DNA of 64,000 bases from Streptomyces sp. SID12501. Lineage in GTDB: Bacteria > Actinomycetota > Actinomycetes > Streptomycetales > Streptomycetaceae. The position numbers and the translations under genes are program-made. The stretch spans positions 1 through 64,000 of the forward strand of contig NZ_JAAGLU010000013.1 in assembly GCF_010550245.1 (NCBI RefSeq). The letters are read 5' to 3'. Of this stretch, positions 51,508 through 60,340 are shown one piece after another (the stretch's first letter is position 1; every line of letters starts with the position of its first letter). The notes beneath the pieces are model-generated. The model was not told the DNA's origin. It worked only from the letters and a program-made list of their open reading frames with translations, and did no database searches.

Positions 51508-52569
51508 CTACCGCAGCCGGGGCTGGATCTTGTCGATGAAGATGGTCTGCTTCTGCTCCGCCGACAGATGGCACGCGGAGGCGCGCCCGTCCGCCAGCGA
51601 CGGCCGTACGGCGGTGCAGCGGCTGCCCGGCACCTCGCCGGTGAAGGCACAGCGCGGGTGGAAGGGGCAGCCCGGGGGCGGGTTGAGCAGCGAGGGCGGC
51701 GAGCCGGGGATCGGCGTCAGCGCCTCGTCGATGTCGCCGTCCAGGCGCGGCATGGAGGTGAGCAGACCCCAGGTGTACGGGTGCTTCGGCGTGCGGAGCA
51801 CTTCCTTCACGCTGCCGCGCTCCACGGCCCGGCCCGCGTACATCACCAGCAGGTCGTCGGCCATGTTCGAGATGACGCCGAGGTCGTGCGTGATGAAGAT
51901 GATCGCGGAGCCGAACTCCTGCTGGAGGTCCTTGAGCAGGTCCAGGATCTGGGCCTGCACCGTCACGTCCAGCGCGGTGGTGGGCTCGTCGGCGATCAGC
52001 AGATCGGGGTCGCACATCAGCGCCATGGCGATCATCGCGCGCTGGCGCATACCGCCGGAGAACTGGTGCGGGTAGTCGTCGAAGCGTGTCCTGGGCTGTG
52101 GGATGCCGACCTTCTCCAGCATCTGGACCGCACGGTCCTTGGCCTCCTTCCTGGAGGCTCCGCGGTGCTTCATGAACGGCTCGGACAGCTGGCGGCCCAC
52201 CGTGTAGTACGGGGCGAGCGCGGTCAGCGGGTCCTGGAAGATCATCGCCATCTTGTTGCCGCGGAGCTGCTCCAGTTCCTTCTCCGTGGCGGTGACGAGT
52301 TCCTTGCCGTCGAGGACGATCTCGCCGTCGACGGTCGTGCTCATCGGGTTGTGCAGACCGAGGATCGTCAGGTTCGTGACGGACTTGCCCGATCCGGACT
52401 CGCCCACGATGCCCAGGGTCCTGCCGCGCTCGACGTCGAAGGAGAGTCCGTCGACCGCCTTGACGATGCCGTCCTCGGTGGAGAACTGCACCTTGAGATC
52501 GCGGACCGAGAGGAAGCCGTCCGGACCGGTCGGGGCCGGTGCGCCCTCGGGCTTGGTCAGTGTGGTCAC
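51508..52569 (-). CDS. bldKD: Peptide ABC importer ATPase (DppD type; probable BldKD)
   Basis: 353-residue ATPase. Starts MTTLTKPEGAPAPTG, then Walker A GESGSGKSVTNLTILG, Q-loop FQDPLTALAPYYTVG, signature QFSGGMRQRAMIAMAL, Walker B LLIADEPTTALDVT, C-terminal CPFHPRCAF. GTG at 52569 has GAGGAGG 11 bases upstream. The only thing upstream on its strand is a short permease-like tail, so it is cut off from its usual operon. Close relative of 48808-49857. Confidence 0.82.
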   Translation of the reverse strand: MTTLTKPEGAPAPTGPDGFLSVRDLKVQFSTEDGIVKAVDGLSFDVERGRTLGIVGESGSGKSVTNLTILGLHNPMSTTVDGEIVLDGKELVTATEKELEQLRGNKMAMIFQDPLTALAPYYTVGRQLSEPFMKHRGASRKEAKDRAVQMLEKVGIPQPRTRFDDYPHQFSGGMRQRAMIAMALMCDPDLLIADEPTTALDVTVQAQILDLLKDLQQEFGSAIIFITHDLGVISNMADDLLVMYAGRAVERGSVKEVLRTPKHPYTWGLLTSMPRLDGDIDEALTPIPGSPPSLLNPPPGCPFHPRCAFTGEVPGSRCTAVRPSLADGRASACHLSAEQKQTIFIDKIQPRLR

Positions 52570-52599
52570 GGTGGTTCGTTCCTCCTCGGAGTGCCGGAC

Positions 52600-52641
52600 C
52601 TACGGGTCGATGTAGGAATACAGGACGTCGGTAAGAACGCT
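52600..52641 (-). pseudogene. Permease C-terminal remnant (probable bldKC tail)
   Basis: In the minus-strand frame ending at TAG 52600-52602 the sequence reads SVLTDVLYSYIDP. DVLYSYIDP is the characteristic end of DppB-type permeases, and the tail stops 31 bases before the bldKD-like start, the normal operon spacing. Upstream the reading is lost and the XRE gene's terminator begins. It is best explained as the leftover of a deleted permease gene; only about 10 residues carry the evidence. Confidence 0.6.
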
Positions 52642-52686
52642 CCGGGTCGGACCGAGGACGCCGGCGACAGGCCTGTTGCGGCACTC

Positions 52687-52728
52687 ATGCCCGATGCCGG
52701 CCTCCCAGGGGAGACCGGCATCGGGCAT
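52687..52728. terminator. Hairpin terminator after XRE regulator gene
   Basis: Perfect 14-bp arms, 52687-52700 and 52715-52728, following the minus-strand gene ending at 52749. It shields the bldKD/E-like pair from that gene's transcription. Confidence 0.88.
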
Positions 52729-52748
52729 CACTCACCTCAGCGGATCGG

Positions 52749-53048
52749 TCACCGCACGGGCGTCCTGAAGACCACACGGAAATCGCCGTGCGGCGACAGC
52801 GCGATCAGCAGGTTCGACGACATGGCCGCCGCCAGCCGCTCCAGGAGCGGCAAGGTCGGCACCCCCCTGCCGTGCTCCAGGCGCGACAGCGCCCCCTGGC
52901 TCATGCCCGCCTGAGCCGCGACCCGTTCCTGTGTCAGCCCCATTTCCAGGCGCCTGGCACGCACAGCCACCCCGAGGGGTCTGCCGAGCGATTCGCTCGT
53001 CACTCCGTCGCAGGTGTTGCCATGTCTGCGATCTGTCACAACAAACAC
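52749..53048 (-). CDS. Small XRE-family transcriptional regulator
   Basis: About 99 residues. The helix-turn-helix is clear: GVAVRARRLEMGLTQERVAAQAGMSQGALSRLEHGRGVPTLPLLERLAAAM. A short C-terminal segment follows (SSNLLIALSPHGDFRVVF). It resembles HigA-type or stand-alone XRE proteins. GTG at 53048 has GGGGAG eight bases upstream; an ATG at 53087 would add 13 residues. It lies between the orphan ATPase pair and the secreted Lys-rich protein; no toxin gene is next to it. Confidence 0.82.
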   Translation of the reverse strand: MFVVTDRRHGNTCDGVTSESLGRPLGVAVRARRLEMGLTQERVAAQAGMSQGALSRLEHGRGVPTLPLLERLAAAMSSNLLIALSPHGDFRVVFRTPVR

Positions 53049-53600
53049 TTTCGCCACTCTCCCCGTGCACTGGAACGACCGGCACACCTCGCGCGTCCGA
53101 CAGAACCGCGAGGCACCCCAACGATCAGAAAGACGGACCCGCTGCGGTAGGCGGTTCCGCCCTTGGCCAGTTCTTGAGCACGCCTTTCATGTCGCAAAGC
53201 ACATGAGCCCCCACAGAGAGATGTTGATCACTTTATACACTTCACGAGATATCGGAAATCAACACAAGAGCGACGAACCAAGTCGCCCAGCTTCCACGCG
53301 AGCCCTTGTTCGCACGCTTTGCCCGGTGGTGATCACAGCTGTCAAGGCATACGCGCATCTTCGGCACACCATCCCTCGCTTGCCATCCCGCCGACACGCG
53401 GTCAATTCTCTGCCCCAGCTTCTGCGTCACTCGCCCAACTGCCGTCTCCGGCGGGCGAGCAGCAGCTGCTGACGGGGGTTCTGGTGAGTCCTTCATTCCA
53501 CGGCAACGGTCATGACCGCGCCGTCGGTGCCAAGGCCAGGCAGAGCCATCAGTTCGACACAAGTCGCCGACCGGCTTTACTCACTTGAAGGGCATCATCC
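53049..53600. other. Gene-free, relatively AT-rich region
   Basis: No convincing gene in 550 bases. A block around 53221-53275 is AT-rich for this genome (TTGATCACTTTATACACTTC, then AGATATCGG) and could contain promoters for either neighbour. The composition differs from the flanking transporters, which fits recent acquisition or an insertion scar. Confidence 0.45.
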
Positions 53601-54140
53601 ATGCGGAAACTCGCAAGTAGCGTCATCACCACCGCCATTGTCGCGGGCGGCATCGTGGGCGGCATCGCCGCGCCGGCCTCGGCCGCGTGTGCGCCGGACC
53701 CCGGCAAGGGTTACAAGATCACGAACAAGTCGACGGTGCAGAAGGCGACGAACCTGCACAGCAACTGGGTGTACGACAACATCAAGAGCGAAATCAAGTA
53801 CGGCGAAAACGAGACCGCCGAGGTGAACGCCAGCGGCACTGCGGGCGTCGAAGCCGAGGCCTCGGCCATCTTCGCCAAGGCGAGCACGTCGTTCAGTGTG
53901 ACCGTCGGCGGATCCTGGTCGAAGTCCAGCAACTGGGAGTACACGCTCACGCCCACGAACAAGGCCGGCAAGACCAAGGTCCGGATGACCATGTTCCACG
54001 AGTCCAAGAAGTTCAAGGTCCGCAAGTACACGTACAAGTACGACGCCAACTGCAAGTACAAAGAGACGACCGTGTGGACCAAGTGGATGACCGCTCCAGT
54101 GAAGAAGAACAGCAACGTCTGGGGCCTCGAGTGGAAGTAG
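53601..54140 (+). CDS. Secreted Lys/Thr-rich protein, aerolysin/ETX-like pattern
   Basis: 179 residues. Signal peptide 1-31 (MRKLASSVITTAIVAGGIVGGIAAPASA). The mature part is beta-rich and lysine-rich with two Cys (AACAPDPG; DANCKYK). Residues about 75-120 alternate small/polar and hydrophobic residues around Gly turns (TAEVNASGTAGVEAEASAIF, FAKASTSFSVTVGGSWSKSS), the pattern of the membrane-inserting hairpin of aerolysin/epsilon-toxin-like pore formers and of other small Streptomyces secreted proteins. This is resemblance, not a proven domain. ATG 53601 follows GAAGGG; a strong hairpin ends the gene. Codon use is more A-rich (many AAG) than that of its neighbours. Confidence 0.75.
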   Translation: MRKLASSVITTAIVAGGIVGGIAAPASAACAPDPGKGYKITNKSTVQKATNLHSNWVYDNIKSEIKYGENETAEVNASGTAGVEAEASAIFAKASTSFSVTVGGSWSKSSNWEYTLTPTNKAGKTKVRMTMFHESKKFKVRKYTYKYDANCKYKETTVWTKWMTAPVKKNSNVWGLEWK

Positions 54141-54147
54141 CCCCATA

Positions 54148-54184
54148 GAGAGCGGCCCGCCGGAGAATCCGGCGGGCCGCTCTC
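54148..54184. terminator. Hairpin terminator after the secreted protein gene
   Basis: Perfect 16-bp arms, 54148-54163 and 54169-54184, with a 5-base loop, starting eight bases after the stop codon. Confidence 0.92.
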
Positions 54185-54419
54185 GTTCAGGGGCCGTCAA
54201 GCTCCCACCAGGGAGGCTTCACCGGTTTGGACCAATAGCGGTCGTACGATCAGGTCAATCTCGCATTTCCGCAGGCCACACACGGTGGAGGCACCGTTGA
54301 CGGGCACAGAGCGCCACTGTTAGATACCTGATCGACCCACTTGACCCCACCCGGTCGAGCCGGGCCCGGCTGCCCCACCCAGCCGTTCCTGTGCGAGTGA
54401 TGACACGAGGCCTGGTGCT

Positions 54420-56273
54420 ATGAACGCTCACGACCGGCGCAGCACAGCGAACCGAAGCCCGAGGAGCGGTACGCTCCGGCTCCTCACCGCCGCCCTGACC
54501 CTCTCGGCCGCCGTCTCGGCTCCGTTCGGCCTCGCACCCCAGCAGGCGTCGGCGGCGGAGGGCGACAAGGTCCTCACCGTCGCCGTCGCCCAGAGCGTCG
54601 ACTCCCTGAGCCCCTTCCTGGCGTCCCGGCTGGTCAGCACCAGCATCCACCGGCTGATGTACGAGTACCTGACCAACTACGACCCCAAGGACGCCCACCC
54701 GGTTCCGGGGCTCGCCACCAAGTGGACGTCGTCCGCCGACAAACTCACCTGGACGTACACGATCCGCTCCGACTCCAAGTGGTCGGACGGGCAGCGGGCA
54801 ACCGCCGAGGACGCAGCGTGGACGTTCAACAAGATGATGACCGACGAGGGGGCCGCCACCTCGAACGGCAGCTACGTCGGCAACTTCGAGAAAGTGACGG
54901 CTCCGAGCCCGGACCGGCTCGTCATCGAGCTGAAGAAGCCGCAGGCCACGATGGCCGCCCTCGACGTGCCGATCGTGCCCAAGCACGTCTGGGAGAAGGT
55001 CGGGGACTTCTCCAGGTTCAACAACGACAAGAGCTTCCCCGTCGTCGGCAACGGGCCGTTCGTCCTCACCGGTTACAAGGCCGACAGCTACGTCCGGCTC
55101 AAGGCCAACAAGAGCTTCTGGCGCGGAGCACCGAAGTTCGACGAGCTGGTCTTCCGGTACTACAAGGACCAGGACGCCGCCGTCGCCGCCCTGCGCAAGG
55201 GCGAGGTCTCCTTCGTCGCCGGGGCCCCCGCCCTGACGCCCGCTCAGGCCAAGTCCCTCAAGGGCGTGAAGAACATCCACGTCAACGAGGCGCCCGGCCG
55301 CCGCTTCTACGCCCTGGCCGTCAACCCGGGCGCGAAGGCCGCGAACGGTGAGAAGTTCGGTGACGGAGACCCCTCGCTGCTCGACGAGCGGGTGCGGCAC
55401 GCGCTGTTCACGGCCGTGGACCGTACGACCCTCATCGACAGGGTCTTCCAGGGCCACGCGGTCGAGGGCGAGGGCTACATCCCGCCGCGCTTCTCGACGT
55501 ATTTCTGGAAACCGTCGGCAGGCCAGAAACTCGCCTACGACCCCACGACGGCGGGCCGGCTCCTCGACGAGGCCGGCTACCGGAAGAACGGCGACGGCAA
55601 ACGGGTCGGCAAGGACGGCAAGCCGATCACGTATCGCATCCTGTGCCACGCCACCGATCCCAACGACAAGGCCGTCGGCCAGTACCTCCAGGAGTGGTGG
55701 GGCGACCTCGGCATCGGTGTGACGCTCGACTGCCTGGACAACGTGAGCGATCCCTGGCTCGCGGGCACCTACGACCTCGCCTTCGACGGCTGGTCCGTCA
55801 ACCCCGACCCGGACTTCGTCCTGTCGATCCACACCTGCGGGGCCCTGCCCGCCACGCCCAAGGACGTGGGCGCGACCGACAACTTCATCTGCGACAAGCA
55901 GTACGACGGCCTGTACACGCGGCAGCTCGCCGAGTACGACCCGGCCGAACGGGCGAACATCGTCAAGCAGATGGAGTCACGGCTGTACGACCTCGGGTAC
56001 ATGAACGTCATGGCGTACCCGAACGCGGTCGAGGCCTACCGCACGGACCAGATCAAGTCGATCACCACCATGCCGGAGAAGGCGGGCAACATCTACGGCC
56101 AGGACGGCTACTGGAGTTGGTGGTCGGCGGTTCCCGCCTCCGCCGACAGCTCGTCCGGCGACTCCGGCTCGACGGGGGTCATCGCGGGCACCGCTGGCGT
56201 TCTCGCGGTCGTCGTCGGCGCCGTGGTGTTCTTCGTGATGCGCCGCCGGGCCGGTGCAGAGGATCGTGAGTAG
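54420..56273 (+). CDS. Peptide-binding protein, family 5, with C-terminal membrane anchor
   Basis: 617-residue SBP_bac_5 protein, first gene of operon 4. Sec-type signal with AASA-like cleavage (QQASAAEGD) and no lipobox Cys. The binding domain spans about 48-560 (SVDSLSPFLASRLVSTSIHRLMYEYL, WSDGQRATAEDAAWTFNKMM, VGNGPFVLTGYKADSYVRLKAN). A Ser/Asp linker then leads to a C-terminal helix GVIAGTAGVLAVVVGAVVFFVMRRRAG. So it is tethered by a membrane helix rather than by lipid, an arrangement usual for some actinobacterial and archaeal binding proteins. Confidence 0.9.
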   Translation: MNAHDRRSTANRSPRSGTLRLLTAALTLSAAVSAPFGLAPQQASAAEGDKVLTVAVAQSVDSLSPFLASRLVSTSIHRLMYEYLTNYDPKDAHPVPGLATKWTSSADKLTWTYTIRSDSKWSDGQRATAEDAAWTFNKMMTDEGAATSNGSYVGNFEKVTAPSPDRLVIELKKPQATMAALDVPIVPKHVWEKVGDFSRFNNDKSFPVVGNGPFVLTGYKADSYVRLKANKSFWRGAPKFDELVFRYYKDQDAAVAALRKGEVSFVAGAPALTPAQAKSLKGVKNIHVNEAPGRRFYALAVNPGAKAANGEKFGDGDPSLLDERVRHALFTAVDRTTLIDRVFQGHAVEGEGYIPPRFSTYFWKPSAGQKLAYDPTTAGRLLDEAGYRKNGDGKRVGKDGKPITYRILCHATDPNDKAVGQYLQEWWGDLGIGVTLDCLDNVSDPWLAGTYDLAFDGWSVNPDPDFVLSIHTCGALPATPKDVGATDNFICDKQYDGLYTRQLAEYDPAERANIVKQMESRLYDLGYMNVMAYPNAVEAYRTDQIKSITTMPEKAGNIYGQDGYWSWWSAVPASADSSSGDSGSTGVIAGTAGVLAVVVGAVVFFVMRRRAGAEDRE

Positions 56274-56305
56274 CCGATGAACGACCTCGCGCCGAAAGGC
56301 TGTTG

Positions 56306-57373
56306 ATGACCGCTGACGGAGTACCGGCGCCGGTCGCGCAGTCCGACGGGACGGCGGCCCTCGCCACCCCCTCGGACCGCGGTCACCGCCGCGACCGGGC
56401 CGCCTATCTGCGGTACGGGGCGGGCAAGCTGGGCGGCGCCGTCGTCTCCCTGCTCGCCGTCCTCGTCACCAGTTTCTTCCTCTTCCGGCTGATCCCCGGC
56501 GACCCGGTCAGGACCATGACGGGCGGCCGTCAGGTGTCGGCCGCTCAACTTGCCTCCTACCGAAGGGAGTTCGGCCTCGATCTGCCGCTGTGGCATCAGT
56601 TCACGGACTACTGCGGCAAGGCCCTCACCGGCGACCTCGGCACGTCGTACCAGTTCCGGGCGCCGGTCATCGACAAGATCACCGAGGCGCTGCCGAACAC
56701 ACTGCTCCTCACCGTCACCGCGTTCGTCCTGTACACCGCGCTCGGCGTCTTCCTGGGCACCCGCGCGGCGTGGCGGAGCGGCGGACCGGGCGACCGGTTC
56801 AACACCGGTCTGGCGCTCGCCCTCTACTCGATTCCGTCGTTCTGGCTCGGGCTGCTGCTCATCATCGTCTTCTCGGTGGGCATGGGCCCGATCCCCGGGC
56901 TCTTCCCGACCGGCGGCATGGAGTCGGGCGGTGAGACCGGCTTCGCGTACGTCCTCGATGTCGCCCACCATCTCGCCCTGCCGGTGGTGACGCTGGTCGC
57001 GGTCGAGTACGGGCAGACCCTGCTCGTCACGCGCTCGGCGCTGCTCGACGAGATGGGCGGCGACTATCTGACGACCGCCCGCGCCAAGGGCCTCAGGGAC
57101 GACCTGGTCCGGCGTCGGCATGCCGTGCCGAACGCCATGCTGCCGACCATGACGCTGATCTTCGTCAACCTCGGCCGGACCGTCGCGGGAGTGATCCTCG
57201 TCGAGACGGTCTTCTCCTGGCCGGGCCTCGGCGGGCTCTTCTACCAGGCGCTGAGCGTGCCCGATCTCCCGTTGGTACAGGGGCTGTTCTTCGTCTTCGC
57301 CGCGGCGGTGATCGTGATGAACACGCTGGCCGACCTGCTCTATCCGCTCCTCGATCCCAGGGTGGGCCGATGA
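56306..57373 (+). CDS. Peptide ABC importer permease (DppB type)
   Basis: 355-residue permease with a 35-residue polar N-terminal extension. Helices start at LGGAVVSLLAVLVTSFFLFRLIPGDPV; EAA loop AKGLRDDLVRRRHAVPNAMLPTMTLIFV; C-terminus LADLLYPLLDPRVGR. ATG at 56306 has GAAAGG upstream. It is followed without a gap by the DppC gene (ATGA overlap at 57370). Confidence 0.92.
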   Translation: MTADGVPAPVAQSDGTAALATPSDRGHRRDRAAYLRYGAGKLGGAVVSLLAVLVTSFFLFRLIPGDPVRTMTGGRQVSAAQLASYRREFGLDLPLWHQFTDYCGKALTGDLGTSYQFRAPVIDKITEALPNTLLLTVTAFVLYTALGVFLGTRAAWRSGGPGDRFNTGLALALYSIPSFWLGLLLIIVFSVGMGPIPGLFPTGGMESGGETGFAYVLDVAHHLALPVVTLVAVEYGQTLLVTRSALLDEMGGDYLTTARAKGLRDDLVRRRHAVPNAMLPTMTLIFVNLGRTVAGVILVETVFSWPGLGGLFYQALSVPDLPLVQGLFFVFAAAVIVMNTLADLLYPLLDPRVGR

Positions 57374-58299
57374 CCGCCGAAGTCACTCCCCCGGCGGCGC
57401 GGGCTCCGGCCGGTCCGCGGCAGCTCGCCCGGCAGCGGCGCCGCGCCTCCGCCGGCCGGTTCTGGAAGCGGTACCGCGGCCACCGCGCCGGCCTCCTGGG
57501 CCTGGCTCTGCTCGCCCTCTTCGCGCTGGCCGCGCTGACCGCGCCGCTGACCGTCGGCTCGGACGTCGCGTCCGTGACTCAGGCGCCGGGACAGCCGATG
57601 GAGAGCCCGAGCGGGGAGTTCCCGCTGGGCACCGACCGGTTCGGGCGCGATCTGCTGGGCCTGCTCGTCTGGGGCACGCGGGTCTCGCTGCTCATCGGGC
57701 TGCTCGCGGCTCTGCTCTCGGTGCTGATCGGCACTCTGGCCGGGGTCACCGCCGGGCACTTCCGTGGGTGGTACGCCACCGTGATGATGCGGGTCACGGA
57801 CTGGTTCCTGGTGATGCCGACGCTGGTGCTCGCCATCGCGCTGGCCACCGTCATGTCCCGCTCGCTGGGCACGATCGTGCTGGCGATCGGCGTGACGTCC
57901 TGGCCGACCACGGCCAGGCTGGTGCGGGCGCAGACGCTGGCGGTGGAGTCCCGGCCGTACATCGAACGCGCGAAGGCTCTCGGCGGCGGGCACTGGCACG
58001 TCATGTCCCGGCATGTGCTGCCCAACGTGATGCCGCTGGTGCTGGCACAGGCCACCCTGATCATCTCCTCCTCCATCCTCGCCGAGGCGACCCTCGCCTT
58101 CCTCGGGCTCGGCGATCCGACGGTCGTGTCCTGGGGTGGCCTGCTCCAGGAGGCACGCGAGGCGGGCGCGGTCAGCTCCGGCGACTGGTGGTATCTGGTA
58201 CCGCCGGGCATCGCGATCGCCGTGGTCGCGCTGGCGTTCACGCTGTGCGGGCGCGCGGTGGAGTCCGTACTCAACCCCAGGCTGGGGGTGGCCCGTTGA
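57370..58299 (+). CDS. Peptide ABC importer permease (DppC type)
   Basis: 309-residue permease. N-terminal region FWKRYRGHRAGLLGLALLALFALAALTAPL, typical LGTDRFGRDLLGLLVWGTRVSLLIGL, EAA loop AKALGGGHWHVMSRHVLPNVMPLVLA, C-terminus RAVESVLNPRLG. Overlaps both neighbours by four bases, so the operon is translated as a unit. Confidence 0.93.
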   Translation: MTAEVTPPAARAPAGPRQLARQRRRASAGRFWKRYRGHRAGLLGLALLALFALAALTAPLTVGSDVASVTQAPGQPMESPSGEFPLGTDRFGRDLLGLLVWGTRVSLLIGLLAALLSVLIGTLAGVTAGHFRGWYATVMMRVTDWFLVMPTLVLAIALATVMSRSLGTIVLAIGVTSWPTTARLVRAQTLAVESRPYIERAKALGGGHWHVMSRHVLPNVMPLVLAQATLIISSSILAEATLAFLGLGDPTVVSWGGLLQEAREAGAVSSGDWWYLVPPGIAIAVVALAFTLCGRAVESVLNPRLGVAR

Positions 58300-59303
58300 C
58301 GCTGCTGGAGGTCCGGGACCTCAAGGTGACCTACGCGACCGGGGCAGCCGCCGTACGCGGCGTGGATCTGTCACTGGAGGCCGGCCAGAAGCTCGGCATC
58401 GCGGGCGAGTCGGGCTGCGGCAAGTCGACGCTGGCGCTCGCGCTGCTCAGGCTGCTGCCGGCCGGGACCCGGATCGGCGGGGAGATCCTGCTGGACGGCG
58501 AGGACATCCTGACGATGCGGTGGGGGCGGGTGCGGGCGGTCCGCTGGGCAGGCGCCTCGATCGTCTTCCAGGGGGCGATGCACTCGCTCAACGCCGTGCA
58601 CCGCGTGGGCGACCAGATCGCGGAGCCGATTCTGCTGCACCGCCAGGCGACCACGGCCGCGGCACGGAGGAGGGCCGGTGAACTGCTGGAGCACGTGGGT
58701 CTGCCATCGGCGCGGGCTTCGGCGTATCCGCACGAACTCTCCGGCGGCCAGCGCCAGCGCGTCATGATCGCCATGGCGCTGGCCTGCGACCCGAGACTGA
58801 TCATCGCCGACGAGCCCACGACGGCCCTTGACGTGATGATCCAGGCGCAGATCCTGCGGCTGATCCAACAGCTCGTCACCGAGCAGGACCTGGGCCTGAT
58901 CATGATCAGTCACGACCTGGCGGTCCTCGCCGACACCTGCGACCGCCTTGCCGTGATGTACGCGGGCCGAGTCGTCGAGGAGGGCCCGGCCCGGGAGGTG
59001 CCCGGGGGCGCCCGGCACCCCTACGCGGAGGCCCTGTCGGCGGCGTTCCCCCGCATCGGCGACCCGGCGTCGCGGTTCGCGCCGCGTGGCCTGCCGGGCG
59101 ATCCACCGGATCCGGCCGCGCTGCCTTCCGGCTGCGCCTTCCACCCGCGCTGCCCGGTGGCACTGGAGTCCTGCGCCGTGCAGGACCAGGAGTTGCGGGA
59201 GGCGGGCCCGGGGAGACGGGCCGCGTGCGTGCACGTGGCGGCGGACACGGCGGTACCCGGACAGACACCCGAGGGGGAAGACATGAGGAGCGGAGCGCCG
59301 TGA
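58296..59303 (+). CDS. Peptide ABC importer ATPase (DppD type)
   Basis: 335-residue ATPase from a TTG at 58296 that overlaps the permease stop (TTGA). Walker A GESGCGKSTLALALL, Q-loop FQGAMHSLNAVHRVGDQ (Gly-Ala in place of the usual Asp-Pro, a variant of one DppD subgroup), signature ELSGGQRQRVMIAMAL, Walker B LIIADEPTTALDVM, C-terminal CAFHPRCPVALESC. Confidence 0.91.
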   Translation: MTLLEVRDLKVTYATGAAAVRGVDLSLEAGQKLGIAGESGCGKSTLALALLRLLPAGTRIGGEILLDGEDILTMRWGRVRAVRWAGASIVFQGAMHSLNAVHRVGDQIAEPILLHRQATTAAARRRAGELLEHVGLPSARASAYPHELSGGQRQRVMIAMALACDPRLIIADEPTTALDVMIQAQILRLIQQLVTEQDLGLIMISHDLAVLADTCDRLAVMYAGRVVEEGPAREVPGGARHPYAEALSAAFPRIGDPASRFAPRGLPGDPPDPAALPSGCAFHPRCPVALESCAVQDQELREAGPGRRAACVHVAADTAVPGQTPEGEDMRSGAP

Positions 59304-60340
59304 CCGAGGACCAGGAGACCCTGCCGGAGGACCGGCACGCGCCGGCCCCCGCGTCCCCGGACACCACCCCGCCGCTGCTGGCCGCCGAGGGCCTCCATGT
59401 CGCTTTCCCCGGCCGGCACGGCGCTCCGACCGCCCGTGCCGTCGACGGCGTCGACCTGGACATCCGGCAGGGCGAGATCATCGCGCTGGTCGGTGAGTCC
59501 GGCTGCGGCAAGACGACGCTGGCCCGTTCGCTCCTCGGCCTGGTACGGCCGACCGCGGGCCGCGTCAGCTTCGGCGGGAAGCCGCTCGAGTACTCCTCAC
59601 GGGCGCTGAAGGCGTACCGCGGGCGCGTCCAGCTGGTGTTGCAGGATCCGACCGGATCACTGAACCCGCGGCACACGGTGTACGACGCCGTGGCCGAGGG
59701 ACTGCGCATCCACGGGTACGCCGGAGACGAGCGGGCGGCGGTCGCGGGGGCCCTTTCCCGGGCGGGCCTGCGACCGCCCGAGCGCTTCTTCCTGAGCTAC
59801 CCGCACGAGCTGTCCGGAGGCCAGCGTCAGCGCGTGGTCATCGCCGGTGCCCTGGTCCTGGAGCCCGAACTCATCGTCGCCGACGAACCGGTGGCCTCGC
59901 TGGACGCCTCCGTGCGCGGCGAGATCCTGGCCCTGCTGCTGCGCCTGCGGGCCGAACTGGGCCTGTCCGCCCTGGTGGTGACCCACGATCTGGGCCTGGC
60001 GTGGAACATCGCCGACCGGGTCGCGGTGATGTACCTGGGCCGGATCGTGGAAACGGGGGGCGTCGAACAGGTCCTCTCGGCACCGCGACACCCGTACACC
60101 CAGGCCCTGTTGTCGGTCCTCCCGGAGGCGCCGGGCGACCCCGTGGTACTCACCGGCGAGCCCCCCGACCCCTCCCGTGTCCCCACCGGCTGCCGATTCC
60201 ATGTCCGCTGCCAGATCCTGGCGAGCGGGGAAGCGGAACGCGCGGGCGTCGCGGACGACTGCCGAACCCAGGATCCGGAGGTGCTGGGCGGCGGCAGCGG
60301 GGAGCAGGTGGCGTGCCACTGGGCACGGGTCAGGACGTGA
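59300..60340 (+). CDS. Peptide ABC importer ATPase (DppF type)
   Basis: 346-residue ATPase. Walker A GESGCGKTTLARSLLG, Q-loop LQDPTGSLNPRHTVYD, signature ELSGGQRQRVVIAGAL, Walker B LIVADEPVASLDAS, H-loop VVTHDLG, C-terminal CRFHVRCQIL. GTG at 59300 overlaps the DppD stop by four bases. Its 3' end runs 11 bases into the convergent VOC gene. Completes operon 4. Confidence 0.92.
   Translation: MTEDQETLPEDRHAPAPASPDTTPPLLAAEGLHVAFPGRHGAPTARAVDGVDLDIRQGEIIALVGESGCGKTTLARSLLGLVRPTAGRVSFGGKPLEYSSRALKAYRGRVQLVLQDPTGSLNPRHTVYDAVAEGLRIHGYAGDERAAVAGALSRAGLRPPERFFLSYPHELSGGQRQRVVIAGALVLEPELIVADEPVASLDASVRGEILALLLRLRAELGLSALVVTHDLGLAWNIADRVAVMYLGRIVETGGVEQVLSAPRHPYTQALLSVLPEAPGDPVVLTGEPPDPSRVPTGCRFHVRCQILASGEAERAGVADDCRTQDPEVLGGGSGEQVACHWARVRT

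Noticed and set aside
52749..53048. XRE regulator as antitoxin of a HigBA pair
   Set aside because: No small toxin gene lies next to it on either strand; its neighbours are a terminator and a gene-free region.
54255..55832. 525-codon minus-strand frame over the peptide-binding protein gene
   Set aside because: Val/Gly/Arg/Asp-rich antisense reading; the plus strand has a signal peptide, SBP domain and anchor.
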